The notes under the pieces: model-generated
What the model was told of the DNA's origin: nothing
What the model saw: only the letters and a program-made list of their open reading frames with translations
The model's database searches: none
Position numbers and translations under genes: made by a program
Shown here: positions 45,644 to 60,368 of the stretch, one piece after another
Layout: every line of letters starts with the position of its first letter
Numbering within the stretch: the first letter of the stretch is position 1
From: JAIBJN01 sp963830885
GTDB lineage: Bacteria; Actinomycetota; Thermoleophilia; Gaiellales; Gaiellaceae
Direction of reading: 5' to 3'
DNA length: 64,000 nt
NCBI GenBank assembly: GCA_963830885.1
Contig: CAWHOA010000037.1
Location: 101,450-165,449 of the forward strand

Positions 45644-45832
45644 CCCGCCAGGTCGTCGACCGCGACCCGGCCGACTAGGGTGTGCCGCCGTCCAACATGC
45701 GTCTCATCAGGCGCTTTGGCCTCAACAGCCACACCTTCCGGGTGGACCGCAACGCGCGGCTTTACGGGACCGATACAGGACCGCGGGAGCCGCCGAACCG
45801 ATGTTCGCCGACCTCTGCGCTGGTCCTGGTGG

Positions 45833-45903
45833 AGCGGGCGACGGGAATCGAACCCGCGTAGCTAGTTTGGAAGACTAGGGCTCTACCATTGAGCTACGCC
45901 CGC
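45833..45903 (-). tRNA. tRNA-Gly (anticodon TCC)
   Basis: A 71-nt cloverleaf on the minus strand: acceptor GCGGGCG / CGCCCGC, D-arm TAGCTCAATGGTAGAGC, anticodon loop CTTCCAA on a CTAGT/ACTAG stem, and GGTTCGATTCC T-loop. Discriminator U; CCA not encoded. In mycobacteria tRNA-Gly and tRNA-Pro sit just upstream of tig, as here. Confidence 0.97.
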
Positions 45904-45995
45904 TAGTGCAGCACCTGGAGACTGTACCGGCGGCCATCTCACCAAATCCAATTAAGGGTTCGGCGTGCCCGGGCCGTAGTATCTGCGGTGGTCCG

Positions 45996-46072
45996 CGGGG
46001 TGTAGCGCAGCTTGGTAGCGCATCCGCTTTGGGAGCGGAAGGCCGCAGGTTCAAATCCTGTCACCCCGACCA
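45996..46072 (+). tRNA. tRNA-Pro (anticodon TGG)
   Basis: A 77-nt cloverleaf: acceptor CGGGGTG / CACCCCG, discriminator A and an encoded CCA (46070-46072). The anticodon loop TTTGGGA with TGG at 46030-46032 is on a CCGCT/AGCGG stem, with T-loop GGTTCAAATCC. It lies 45 bp upstream of tig. Confidence 0.97.
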
Positions 46073-46117
46073 GCAGTACCCCGAGCCGCCGATGAGATCT
46101 ACCCGAGGAGCACGTCC

Positions 46118-47576
46118 GTGAAGAGCACCGTCGAGCAGTTGAGCCCCACCCGGGTTCGCATCAATGTGGAGGTGCCCTTCACCGAGCTGAAGCCCGACTT
46201 CGACCGGGCCTACAAGCAGCTCGCCCAGCAGGTCCGGCTGCCCGGCTTCCGGCCCGGCAAGGCGCCGGCCAAGCTGCTCGAGGCCCGCATCGGCCGCGGC
46301 GCCGTGCTCGAACAGGTCGTCAACGACGCCCTGCCCAGCCGCTACAGCGAGGCGGTGTCGACCTCCGAGGTGCGCCCGCTCGGTCAGCCCGAGATCGAGA
46401 TCACCAAGATCGAGGACGGCGAGGAACTCGTCTTCACCGCCGAGGTCGACGTCCGCCCCGACATCACCATCCCCGATCTCGAGGCACTCAAGATCGAGGT
46501 CGACCCCATCGAGGTCTCCGACGACGACATCGACGCCGAGCTGCAGTCTCTGCGCGCCCGCTTCGGCACGCTCAAGGGCGTCGACCGCGGCGCCGAGGAA
46601 GGCGACTTCGTCTCTATCGACCTGTCCGCGTCGGTCGACGGCAACGACGTCCCGGACGCAAAGACCGAAGGCCTGTCTCACGAGGTCGGCTCCGGCCAGC
46701 TCATCGAGGGACTCGACGACGCGCTCGTCGGCATGAAGGAGGAGGAGACCAAGGTCTTCCCCACCACGCTGGCCGCGGGCGAGCACGCCGGCGAAGAGGC
46801 GCAGGTGACCGTCACCGTCAAGTCGGTCAAGGAGCGCGAGCTGCCCGAGCCCGACGACGAATTCGCCCAACTGGCAAGCGAATTCGACACCATCGACGAA
46901 CTCAAGGCGAGCCTGAAGGATCAGGTCGAGCGGGTGAAGCGCATCCAGCAGGCCGAGCAGATCCGGGACAAGGCGCTTGAGACGCTGCTCGAGCAGACCG
47001 AGGTCCCGCTGCCCGAGAAGATCGTGCAGGCCCAGATCGACGACACCGTGCACAACGCGATCCACCAACTCGACCACGACGAGGATGCCTTCGCCAAGGC
47101 GCTGGAGGCTCAGGGCAGCAGCCGCGAAGAGTTCGACAAAGACAACAAGGAGAACTCCGAGCGGGCCGTCAAGACCCAGCTGGTCATGGACGCCATCGCC
47201 GACCAGCTCAACGTCCAGGTCGGCCAGAACGACCTGACCGAACGGCTTGTCCTGATGTCGCGGCAGTACGGCCTGGAGCCGCAGCAGCTCCTGCAGTACC
47301 TCCAGGAGAACAACCAGCTGCCGGTGATGTTCGCCGACGTCCGCCGCGGGCTGACCGTCGCCGCGGTCGTGCACGGCGCCACCGTCGTCGACACCGCCGG
47401 CACTGTGATCGACACCACCGAGTTCTTCGGCCCGCCCGCGACCACGGAGCCGGCTGATGCCGCGGCGCAGATCCAAGCCGCAGGTGCAGAGCTGCCGAAG
47501 CCGGCGCCGAATCCGAGCCGGCACCCGAGCAGCCGAAGACGACGCAGAAGACGAGGCATCCGCCGACACGAAGTGA
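46118..47576 (+). CDS. tig: Trigger factor, C-terminal tail frameshifted
   Basis: The ribosome-binding domain (about 1-110, with signature GFRPGKAPAKLLEAR), the FKBP-like PPIase domain (about 160-240, GDFVSIDLSASVDG...) and the C-terminal chaperone arms are intact. Trigger factor binds nascent chains at the ribosome exit. The open frame runs to 47584 with an Arg-rich end (SSRRRRRRRG). The expected acidic tail (EDDAEDEASADTK) and its TGA at 47574-47576 lie in another frame, so two small indels after about 47,480 are likely. Followed by clpP1, as in mycobacteria. Confidence 0.93.
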
Positions 47577-47672
47577 TGCTCTGAGCGAACGCGGCCCTGT
47601 CAGGGAGTGCGCGGCGCCGGAGGTTGGTTAGTGTTCGGTGAGTAGCTAGATGAAGAAAGCAGGTATCCAGTC

Positions 47673-48283
47673 GTGACTGACATGCGTTCGAACGGGCAGG
47701 GCTCAACCTCGTCGACTCCGTCTATGAGCGCTTGCTCGCCGAGCGCATCATCTTCCTGGGGTCACAGGTCGACGACGACATCGCCAACAAGCTGTGCGCG
47801 CAGATCCTTCTGCTGTCGGCCGAGGATCCCACCAAGGACATCCACCTCTACATCAACTCGCCGGGTGGCTCGATCAGCGCCGGCATGGCCGTCTACGACA
47901 CGATGGTGCTCGCGCCGTGCGACGTCGCGACCTATGCCATGGGTATGGCGGCCTCGATGGGTGAGTTCCTGCTCGCGGCAGGCACTAAGGGCAAGCGCTA
48001 CGCGCTGCCGCACGCCCGGATCCTGATGCACCAGCCGCTCGGCGGCATCACCGGCGGCGCTGCCGACATCGCCATCCAGGCCGAGCAGTTCGCGGTCATC
48101 AAGAAGGAGATGTTCCGCCTCAACGCGGAATTCACCGGACAGACCCTCGAGCGCATCGAGGCCGACTCCGACCGCGACCGCTGGTTCACCGCGCCCGAGG
48201 CCCTCGAGTACGGCTTCGTCGACCACATCATCACCAGCGCCAACCTCAATGGCTCAGGACCGACGGCAGGACTAGAGAAATGA
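47673..48283 (+). CDS. clpP1: ATP-dependent Clp protease proteolytic subunit ClpP1, 5' frameshift
   Basis: GTG 47673 gives VTDMRSNGQG; one missing base near 47,701 separates it from NLVDSVYERLLAERIIFLGSQVDDDIANKL, which runs to 48283. The catalytic Ser (MAASMGEFLL), His (ARILMHQPLGG) and Asp are present. In mycobacteria ClpP1 and ClpP2 form a mixed 14-mer, degrading substrates delivered by ClpX or ClpC1. The stop overlaps clpP2 (ATGA). Confidence 0.94.
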
Positions 48284-48927
48284 CCGATCACACGGACCCC
48301 CGTCTGCAGCCGCAGGCCCGCTACATCCTGCCGTCGTTCATCGAGCATTCGAGCTTCGGCGTCAAGGAGTCCAACCCGTACAACAAGCTGTTCGAGGAGC
48401 GCATCATCTTCCTCGGCGTGCAGGTGGACGACGCGTCGGCCAACGACATCATGGCGCAGCTGCTGGTGCTGGAGTCGCTTGATCCCGACCGCGACATCAC
48501 CATGTACATCAACTCGCCCGGCGGCTCGTTCACGTCGCTGATGGCGATCTACGACACCATGCAGTACGTGCGCGCCGATATCCAGACCGTGTGCCTCGGC
48601 CAGGCCGCGTCGGCCGCCGCCGTGCTGCTCGCGGCGGGCACCCCCGGTAAGCGCATGGCGCTGCCCAACGCCCGCATCCTGATTCACCAGCCCGCGCTCT
48701 CCGGCGTCATCCAGGGCCAGTTCTCCGATCTGGAGATCCAGGCCAAGGAGATCGAGCGGATGCGCACGCTGATGGAGACGACGCTGGCGCATCACACCGG
48801 CAAGGACGCGGAGCAGATCCGCAAGGACACCGATCGCGACAAGATCCTGACGGCCGAAGAGGCCAAGGAGTACGGCGTGATCGACACCGTCCTGGAGTAC
48901 CGCAAGCTGTCGGCGCAGAACGCCTAG
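48280..48927 (+). CDS. clpP2: ATP-dependent Clp protease proteolytic subunit ClpP2
   Basis: 215 residues with the catalytic triad in GQAASAAAVLLAAG (Ser), NARILIHQPAL (His) and the following Asp region. The N terminus (DPRLQPQARYILPSFIEHSSFGVKESNPYNKLF) is the longer mycobacterial ClpP2 type, with a processed propeptide. Co-translated with clpP1 through a 4-nt overlap. Converges with mmuM. Confidence 0.96.
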   Translation: MTDHTDPRLQPQARYILPSFIEHSSFGVKESNPYNKLFEERIIFLGVQVDDASANDIMAQLLVLESLDPDRDITMYINSPGGSFTSLMAIYDTMQYVRADIQTVCLGQAASAAAVLLAAGTPGKRMALPNARILIHQPALSGVIQGQFSDLEIQAKEIERMRTLMETTLAHHTGKDAEQIRKDTDRDKILTAEEAKEYGVIDTVLEYRKLSAQNA

Positions 48928-49013
48928 CTTCTAGCCCTCTGGCGCGGCGATTTTCGCTGCGAGGTGCTCGATGACTCTGCGCATGGGGGCGGAGATGCAA
49001 GAGATCGACGCCC

Positions 49014-49906
49014 TCAGCGCAGAGTCAACCCCGCAGCCAACGCCGCGATGTCGGCGGGCATCACCCGGCAGCATCCGCCGACAATGCGCGCCCCCGCCGC
49101 AACCCATTGCGGCGCAAGATCCGTCGACCACTCGCGTCGCCGATCCATCTTCGGCGCGGCCCGTCCCACTGCTCTCCGCTGTTCGGGTAGACGATGACGG
49201 GCTTGTCGGTGACCTCGCGGGCGATCTCAATCGCGGGCAACACATCGCCCGGCGCGCAGCAGTTCACCCCGACCGCGACGATCTCCGCCACTCCGGCAGC
49301 GACGGCGAACGCCTCCGCCAGCGGCTGCCCCGCACGGGTATGCGGCCCGTCGATCGTGTAGCTCAGCCACGCGGGCACGCCGAGCCCGCGGACCAGGCCC
49401 ACCAACGCTTCGGCCTCATCGCTGTCGGGCACGGTTTCGATGGCCAGCACATCGGCTCCCGCGTCGGCGAGGATCTCCATCCGGGGCAAATGCCAGGCGG
49501 CCAGCTCAGCGACGGAAAGCCCGTAGCGCCCGATGTACTCCTCGCCGTTGGCCAGCGCCGCGCCGTAGGGCCCGATCGACGCGGCCACCCACCGGCCGTC
49601 GACTCCGACCTCCGCGCGGGCCGCCGCCGCGAGCTCGACGCTGCGCCGCATCAGCCGCTCGGCGTCGTCCCGGTCGATTCCGCCCGCCGCGAAACCATCG
49701 AAGGAGGCCTGGTAGCTGGCCGTCGTCGCGAACACCGCACCCGCCCGATAAAACGCGACGTGAGCAGCCTTGATCTCGTCGGGAGCGTCGAACAGTAGCC
49801 GTGCCGACCACAGATCGTCGGACAGGTCGTGGCCGCGCGACTCCAGTTGAGTGGCCAGGCCACCATCGGTGATCAGCACGGTAGTGTTGGGGGCTGCGAA
49901 CTCCAC
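49014..49906 (-). CDS. mmuM: Homocysteine S-methyltransferase, C terminus frameshifted
   Basis: The frame from GTG 49906 (MEFAAPNTTVLITDGGLATQLESRG) covers most of the TIM barrel, with VGVNCCAPGDVL supplying the first zinc cysteine. The last part, with the second zinc motif GARIVGGCCRVMPADIAAL, is in another frame ending at TGA 49014. One indel near 49,115-49,125 separates them; the open frame alone ends at 49061. It methylates homocysteine from S-methylmethionine or SAM. Lies between clpP2 and clpX, as in M. tuberculosis (Rv2458). Confidence 0.9.
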
Positions 49907-50169
49907 TGTGCAACTCTACGATCAGCGCGTGGGCGCGCTCTCGGTCCGGTTACGACGGCGACACGCCAGGGACACGGTGGCGCGTTCATGGGGGTTGTGG
50001 GGCACCTGAGGTTATATGTTCTGCAAACACAGCTAAATACCACCGACGCGATTCGGCTTTATCGGTCGCACCGCGCCGGAATGAGCGGGTAGCGTCGGGT
50101 TCTACGCACGACGCGACCCAATCGGCCCGACTATTACCGACTCCGAAGAGGAAGTAGGACTCCACCACC

Positions 50170-51450
50170 ATGGCACGTATTGGAGACGGCGGTGACCTGC
50201 TGAAGTGCTCGTTCTGCGGGAAGAGTCAGAAGCAGGTTAAAAAGCTCATTGCGGGCCCAGGCGTATATATCTGTGACGAGTGCATTGATCTCTGCAACGA
50301 GATCATCGAAGAGGAACTCGCAGACGCCGACGACGTAAAACTCGACGAACTTCCCAAGCCCGTGGAGATCCGCGATTTCCTCGAGGGCTATGTCATTGGG
50401 CAGGACACCGCCAAACGAACACTGGCCGTGGCCGTCTACAACCACTACAAGCGAATCCAGGCGCAGGAGAAGATGCGCGACTCGCGGGTCGAGCCCGTCG
50501 AGCTGGCCAAGTCCAACATCCTGATGCTCGGGCCCACCGGCTGCGGCAAGACCTACCTCGCGCAGACGCTGGCCAAGATGCTCAACGTCCCGTTCGCCAT
50601 CGCCGACGCCACCGCGCTGACCGAGGCCGGCTACGTCGGTGAGGACGTCGAGAACATTCTGCTCAAACTGATCCAGGCCGCCGACTACGACGTCAAGCGC
50701 GCCGAGACCGGCATCATCTACATCGACGAGGTCGACAAGATCGCCCGCAAGAGCGAGAACCCGTCGATCACCCGCGACGTGTCCGGCGAGGGCGTGCAGC
50801 AGGCACTGCTGAAGATCCTCGAAGGCACCCAGGCGTCGGTACCCCCGCAGGGCGGCCGCAAGCACCCGCATCAGGAGTTCATCCAGATCGACACCACGAA
50901 CGTGTTGTTCATCGTGGCGGGCGCGTTCGCGGGTCTGGAGAGGATCGTCTCCGATCGGGTCGGCAAGCGCGGGCTGGGCTTCGGTGCCGAGGTGCACTCG
51001 AAGGCCGAGATCGACACCCAGGACCACTTCGCCGAGGTCATGCCCGAAGACCTGATCAAGTTCGGGCTGATTCCCGAGTTCATCGGCCGCCTGCCCGTCG
51101 TGGCGTCGGTGACGAACCTCGACAAGGAATCGCTCGTCAAGATCCTCTCCGAGCCGAAGAACGCGTTGGTCAAGCAGTACACGCGGCTGTTCGAGATGGA
51201 CGGCGTCGAGCTCGAGTTCACCGAGGAAGCGCTTGAGTCCATCGCCGAGCAGGCCATCCACCGCGGCACCGGCGCTCGCGGCCTGCGCGCGATCATGGAG
51301 GAAGTCCTGCTGCCGGTGATGTACGACATCCCCAGCCGCGACGACGTCGCCAAGGTCGTCGTCACGCAGGAGACCGTCGAGGACAACGTGCTCCCGACGA
51401 TCGTGCCGCGCAAGCCCGCTCGACCCGAGCGCCGCGAGAAGAGCGCTTAG
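50170..51450 (+). CDS. clpX: ATP-dependent Clp protease ATP-binding subunit ClpX
   Basis: 426 residues, intact. The N-terminal C4 zinc domain (CSFCGKSQKQVKKLIAGPGVYICDEC) recruits substrates and adaptors. The AAA core has Walker A GPTGCGKTY, Walker B IIYIDEVDKIA, pore loops and the RLPVVAS box. It unfolds ssrA-tagged proteins for ClpP1P2. It is divergent from mmuM over a 263-bp spacer with a GAGGAAG ribosome site; no confident promoter found there. Confidence 0.97.
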   Translation: MARIGDGGDLLKCSFCGKSQKQVKKLIAGPGVYICDECIDLCNEIIEEELADADDVKLDELPKPVEIRDFLEGYVIGQDTAKRTLAVAVYNHYKRIQAQEKMRDSRVEPVELAKSNILMLGPTGCGKTYLAQTLAKMLNVPFAIADATALTEAGYVGEDVENILLKLIQAADYDVKRAETGIIYIDEVDKIARKSENPSITRDVSGEGVQQALLKILEGTQASVPPQGGRKHPHQEFIQIDTTNVLFIVAGAFAGLERIVSDRVGKRGLGFGAEVHSKAEIDTQDHFAEVMPEDLIKFGLIPEFIGRLPVVASVTNLDKESLVKILSEPKNALVKQYTRLFEMDGVELEFTEEALESIAEQAIHRGTGARGLRAIMEEVLLPVMYDIPSRDDVAKVVVTQETVEDNVLPTIVPRKPARPERREKSA

Positions 51451-51485
51451 CCTTCTTTCGCGACCACGCACGCTCGCCGAGGTGG

Positions 51486-51965
51486 CTAGACGCCCGCGGG
51501 CACCTTCGCGTTCGCGGGGAAGCTGGTTGGCACCTTCGCAATCAGCGCAAGCGACTCGACGAAGAAGTAGATCGCCTTGAAGAACTCCAGCAGGTCGCCT
51601 TCCTCGAGCAGCAGCTTGCGATACATCACCGTCCGGAGCGCGTCGTACCCCTCGAACAATGCTTTCCAGTCGTGATAGTCGGCGGCCAGCACATAGGTGG
51701 CGTCCACCGGTTCGGACTCATCGAGGACGCGGCATTCGCTGACGTGTCCTTCGCCCCACCCCACTACGAGATATCTTGTTCCCCCGCCTAATTCGGCGGG
51801 TAGGTCACGGGCCCCCAATGCCCACGACGACGGATACGTGTAGCGGACCAGGTTGTAGAAATCCCAGTACTCCTGCAGCTTCGCGGCCAAGGCCTCTTCG
51901 TCCGGTCCGGCCTCCAACACATTGCGGACGGCCTCGGCCCATTGCTGGCTGAAGAACATCGACAT
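51486..51965 (-). CDS. SCP2-like sterol/lipid-binding domain protein
   Basis: 159 residues. The pattern WELGARDLPAEL...RYLVVGWGEGHVSECRVLDE...DATYVLAADYHDWKALFEGYDALRTVMYRKLLLEEGDLLEFFKAI resembles SCP2 sterol-carrier folds. The start is ATG 51965 in GACCATGTCG, 2 nt after the stop of the R2-like gene, so the two are co-translated. It may deliver or hold the substrate of the diiron protein; this is inference. Confidence 0.72.
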   Translation of the reverse strand: MSMFFSQQWAEAVRNVLEAGPDEEALAAKLQEYWDFYNLVRYTYPSSWALGARDLPAELGGGTRYLVVGWGEGHVSECRVLDESEPVDATYVLAADYHDWKALFEGYDALRTVMYRKLLLEEGDLLEFFKAIYFFVESLALIAKVPTSFPANAKVPAGV

Positions 51966-51967
51966 GG

Positions 51968-52972
51968 TCAGCCTCCCGCCAGCACCGGCGTGATCTGCAC
52001 AAGCAGATCCTCCAGATCCTGGGAGAGCGAGATGCCGACGTCGTTGCACTTCCGCCGGAGCTGCTGCATGAGCAGGATGCGCACCTCTTCCTCCGTCCAG
52101 CCCAGCGGCTCGTAGTACACATTGCGGCTGGACACCCCGCTGATCATCAGGATCGTGCGCAGGGTGTCGTGAATCTCCTTGAGCATCGTCGGATCGCGTC
52201 GCACCGCGTCCTGCAGATAGCGCATGCCGCCCTGCACGTGCCGCGACTCGTCCCGACACGTCGCGGTGAACCCGGTGTAGTACGCGGGCAGGAATCCCCG
52301 CCACCGCGCATACGACAGCGTCACCTTCATCACCGACAGCGCGAGCACACCCTCGATCCACAGGAAGTACGTCGTCCCGTACCGGACCCGAGCGCGTTGG
52401 TCATACGGATTCCGGCGCAACTCGTCGGCCTGGTACGCCAGCAACCCGAACGGGCCGACGAAGGTCTCCTGCACCCACGGGAAGGTCTTGTCGAGCACCT
52501 CCATGATGTCGTTGCCCTCGATGCCCACCACCTCGCGATAGAACCGGTCGAAGAAGACCGTGTGCCGCGCCTCGTCCTCGATCTGGGCGGCGATGTGGAG
52601 CTTCTCCTCCTCGCTCGCGCCCATCATGAAGACGGGCAGCTCGATTTCCACCTGGCGCTCGCCGTGATGGAACCCGGACGCGATGCCCATGAACGACTCC
52701 CGCTCGTCCTCGGTCATCTTCTCGGTCCAGTCGATGCGGTCCTGGGTGAAGTCGAGCTCGTAGACGTCCCAGCGCTGCTTCAGATACTTCTTGTAGAGGG
52801 TGACGAAATCGGGCAGCTTCCGCAGGCCCTGATGGACGTACTCGATCACGTCGTCGATGTCGGCCCCGCGCATCTCCCCGAGATCCCGCCGCTCGAGCTC
52901 GACGGTCTCATCCTCTGTGAGGCTGCGCGGCCCCTCGTGGAGTACTGCCGTCGGCGTCTTGAGTTCGGTCAT
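51968..52972 (-). CDS. Ribonucleotide reductase R2-like diiron (ferritin-fold) protein
   Basis: 334 residues from ATG 52972 (MTELKTPTAVLHEGPRS). Metal ligands of the R2/R2lox helical bundle are visible: a Glu in FHHGERQVEIELP, E-x2-H in EDEARHTVFFDRF, and E-x2-H in RDESRHVQGG. A canonical R2 tyrosyl-radical context and the C-terminal NrdE-binding tail are not evident, so an oxidase role (R2lox or N-oxygenase-like) is more likely than ribonucleotide reduction. The partner SCP2-like gene follows. The upstream extension to 53059 has poor coding character. Confidence 0.78.
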   Translation of the reverse strand: MTELKTPTAVLHEGPRSLTEDETVELERRDLGEMRGADIDDVIEYVHQGLRKLPDFVTLYKKYLKQRWDVYELDFTQDRIDWTEKMTEDERESFMGIASGFHHGERQVEIELPVFMMGASEEEKLHIAAQIEDEARHTVFFDRFYREVVGIEGNDIMEVLDKTFPWVQETFVGPFGLLAYQADELRRNPYDQRARVRYGTTYFLWIEGVLALSVMKVTLSYARWRGFLPAYYTGFTATCRDESRHVQGGMRYLQDAVRRDPTMLKEIHDTLRTILMISGVSSRNVYYEPLGWTEEEVRILLMQQLRRKCNDVGISLSQDLEDLLVQITPVLAGG

Positions 52973-53016
52973 AAGACTCCTTATGTCGGCCCCTGCGACC
53001 ATGGTGCGCTTTCGGA

Positions 53017-53169
53017 CTATCCGGCAGTGGCGATTTTGTCGTTTTTGTCGCTTTCGCAAATTGCGGGCTCGGCATCGTCATCGTCGCCACCCAGCATTCC
53101 GCTCAGCGAGGCGAACAGACACCACAACAGGTATGCCGCCACAGCGGCGAACTGAAGTTCGGTAACCAT
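53017..53169 (-). CDS. Small membrane protein upstream of the R2-like gene
   Basis: 50 residues from ATG 53169: one hydrophobic helix at about 6-25 (QFAAVAAYLLWCLFASLSGML), then an acidic patch GGDDDDAEP and a charged end ICESDKNDKIATAG. Same strand and 45 bp upstream of the R2-like gene. A weak AGAAAG ribosome site. It is too short for usual ORF cut-offs but shows a clean membrane-protein pattern. Function unknown. Confidence 0.5.
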   Translation of the reverse strand: MVTELQFAAVAAYLLWCLFASLSGMLGGDDDDAEPAICESDKNDKIATAG

Positions 53170-53254
53170 GGGTCCACACTTTCTAAAGGGCACTCCGTTG
53201 GCACGCGTAGTCGACTACTCGACTCCGGCGGTCTGCCGAATGGGTCGGCACACG

Positions 53255-54562
53255 TCATGACTTCACCGCCGCGCTGCGTTCGATGACGACCTCGTCGATC
53301 AGCGCCGCGATCTCGGCGACGCCGTCGCGCTGGGCGTACGCCACCTCGAGCTCGCGGGCGCGCCGCAGATAGCGGCCGTCGCCGAGCACGTCACGCACCG
53401 CGGTCCGGATCGCCTTCGGGGTGGGTGTGCCGGTCTTCAGGTCGATGCCCGCGCCCGACCACGCCACCCGCGCGGCCACCTCGGGCTTGTCCTCGGTGTT
53501 GCCTGCCACCACCAGCGGCACGCCGGTGGCCAGGGCTCGCTGCACGGCGCCGAAGCCGCCGTTGGTGACCATCACGTCGACCTTCGGCAGCAGATGGTCA
53601 TGCGGGATGATGTTCGGCGACATAGGTGTTGGGCGGCACCGCAAAGCTCAACTCGGAGGCGTCGCCACCGCCGGTGGTGGCCACCACCATGACGTGCTCG
53701 TCGGCCAACGCCTCGATGGTCGGCTCCAACAGCCGGCCGAGATCGGTGTTGTCGACGGTGCCCTGGGTGACGTGGACGACGGGCCGGTCACCGTCGAGCT
53801 TGCGCCACCACGCAGGCGGACGAAACGTTCTGCGTCGGGGCCGGGTGCACTGCGCCGACATAGCGGACATTGGCAGGCAGGTCGGTCCGCGGATAGTCGA
53901 ACTCGGGCACGGTGGGCACGATGAGGCGGTCGGCCAGCACGCCGGAATCCAGCAGGAACGTCGGCAGCTCGCGCGAGTTGAGCCGGTCCAACTGGTAGTT
54001 GGCCGCTTTCTGCGACTGACGCAGCAATACCTTCTGCGACAACTGATTCAGCGTGCGGTTGCGCAGTCGGCCGATTGCGCTCGTCGACGGCGGTAGACCC
54101 AGCCCGGCGGGTGCGGTGTCGCGACTGCTGAGCATCAACGGCGTCGTGGAGTACGACAGCACCGGCGGCCGTGCGGCCCGGTCGCCGAGGAGGAAGGGCG
54201 TGACTCCGAAGAAGCCGTAGTCGGCGAGGACGGCGTCGAAACGCGTCTGCGCCAGCACTTCCGTCAGCGCCTTCGCCTGGTGCGGCATGGGCGCGACGAA
54301 GAGCCGGACGATGTCGAAGTTGAGCCGCTTGATGCCCGAGGTTTCCTCGCGGCCGCTGTCGGCGTCCAGCAGGGCCAAGTCGAGGTCGCCCTCCCGTGGC
54401 AGCGTCGCTGGCGTGGCGCCTACCGCGCGGACCATGTCGTGGCGAGCCGGCCGCCGTCAGCACCGTGACCCGATCCCCGCGGTCCACGAGACCGCGTGTG
54501 ACGTTCAGCAGTGGGCCGATGTGCCCGATGGGCGACAGCGCCGCGACCAAGATCTCCGCCAT
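53255..54562 (-). pseudogene. MGT/GT1-type glycosyltransferase, three frameshifts
   Basis: Segments in successive frames join to about 435 residues: MAEILVAALSPIGHIGPLLNVTRGLVDRGDRVTVLTAAG; then MVRAVGATPATLPREGDLDLALLDADSG... to NVRYVGAVHPAP; then WWRKLDGDRPVVHVTQGTVDNTDLGRLLEPTIEALADEHVMVVATTGGG; then IPHDHLLPKVDVMVTNGGFGAVQRALATGVPLVVAGNTEDKPEVAARV. The last segment is the GT1 nucleotide-sugar motif (H/NGG...Q...G-P). Breaks are near 54,430, 53,825 and 53,615. Probably transfers a hexose to a lipid or phenolic acceptor. Confidence 0.8.
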
Positions 54563-54726
54563 CGTCTGTGTTCCCTTCGATCGTTGATTTCCGACGGAAT
54601 TGATCGTCGGCGATCGCAGGGTGCGCGAGCTTGGAGGTTGTGTGGAGATCGGGTGGAGATTGCAGGTAGACCTCGTGATTTGGGCGTGGTTAGTTGCCGT
54701 GAGCGCAACCAAGCACGCCGAAATCG

Positions 54727-55545
54727 CTAGCGCTTGATGCGGTCCGGCCGGGTGTAGACGTTCATCGACTCGCCCCGGAGGAACCCCACCAGCGTCAGCC
54801 CCGACTCGGCTGGCCAGATCGACCGCGAGCGACGACGGCGCGGACACGGCCGCGAGCACCGGGATCCCGGCCATCACCGCCTTCTGCGTGAGCTCGAACG
54901 ACGCGCGCCCGCTGACCAGCAGCACGGTGCCGCGTCAGCGGGATCCGGTCGCTGTTCGAGCGGCCCAGCCGATGACCTTGTCGACGGCGTTGTGCCTGCC
55001 GATGTCCTCGCGGACGGCCAGCAGCGGCGCCGTCCGCGTCGAACAGTGCGGCGCGCGTGCAGCCCGCCGGTGCTTGCGAACACCTTCTGTTCGGCGCGCA
55101 GCTGGTCCGGCATCGCAGAGAGCGTGTCGGCCTTCACCGTCGACGGGTCGTCGCCGGGCGAGTAGCGGCTGATCGTCCGGACCGCGTCCAGCGACGCCTT
55201 GCCGCACACCCCGCACGACGACGTCGTGTAGAAGTTGCGGTGGTGTCCGACGTCGGGCATCGCGACGTCGGGGGCGAGCGTCACGTCCAGCACGTTGTAG
55301 GTGTTGCAGCGTCGTCGGCGCCGGCGCCCTGCAGTAGCGGACGGTGAGCACGTCGTCGCGGTGCCCGATGATGCCCTCGGTGAGCAGAAAGCCTTGCGCC
55401 AGTTCGACATCGGAGCCCGGTGTGCGCATCGTGACGGTGACGGCTTGCCGTTGACCCGGATCTCCAGCGGCTCCTCGACGACCAGCGTTTCCGGGCGCGT
55501 CGACCGCGTCATCGGCGGTGACGTGGCTGGCCCGTCGCCGCGCCG

Positions 55546-55558
<13 letters not shown>
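54727..55558 (-). pseudogene. fdhD: Formate dehydrogenase accessory sulfurtransferase FdhD, many frameshifts
   Basis: Recovered pieces: VTARRRA, TLVVEEPLEIRVNG, VTVTMRTPGSDVELAQGFLLTEGIIGHRDDVLTVRYC, the SCGVCGKASLDAVRT active-site loop (CxxC), VREDIGRHNAVDKVIGWA, VLLVSGRASFELTQKAVMAGIPVLAAVSAPSSLAVDLA and the end GLTLVGFLRGESMNVYTRPDRIKR, TAG at 54727. FdhD moves sulfur from a cysteine desulfurase to the molybdenum cofactor of formate dehydrogenase. The order of frames shows at least five single-base indels. It follows fdhF with a short overlap. Confidence 0.85.
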
Positions 55559-57952
<2,394 letters not shown>

Positions 57953-58088
57953 GTGTCCAGCCTAGGACGTACGCACCCCCCGCCTTCTGTCGTTGACGTC
58001 GGCGTAACACGTTTGCCATCCAGTGTTCCTACTGTTGGCCGGTCCAGGCCGTGGAGAAAAAGCGGGCGAGCAAGCGATAGGAAATCAA

Positions 58089-60282
<2,194 letters not shown>

Positions 60283-60302
60283 TACGAGCCGCCTGACGAC
60301 GT

Positions 60303-60367
60303 CGTCGAGTGTGGGGGATGTGCCCGACCTATCCGGGCATGATCAACCCGCACCCCCACACTCGACG
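60303..60367. terminator. Long inverted repeat between convergent glnN and lipoprotein genes
   Basis: Perfect 15-bp arms CGTCGAGTGTGGGGG (60303-60317) and CCCCCACACTCGACG (60353-60367), with an inner TGCCCG/CGGGCA stem in the 35-bp loop. It sits 21 bp after glnN and 2 bp from the stop of the opposite gene; most likely a two-way terminator. Confidence 0.75.
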
Positions 60368-60368
60368 G

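Noticed and set aside
54640..54670. GTGGAGAT repeated twice in the GT1/fdhD gap
   Set aside because: Two 8-bp copies are not enough to call a repeat element, and the surrounding sequence shows no gene or operator structure.
58001..58020. Possible GlnR box (GTAAC plus 6 bp) upstream of glnN
   Set aside because: The second half-site reads GCCAT instead of GAAAC, and the local sequence is next to an error-rich region.
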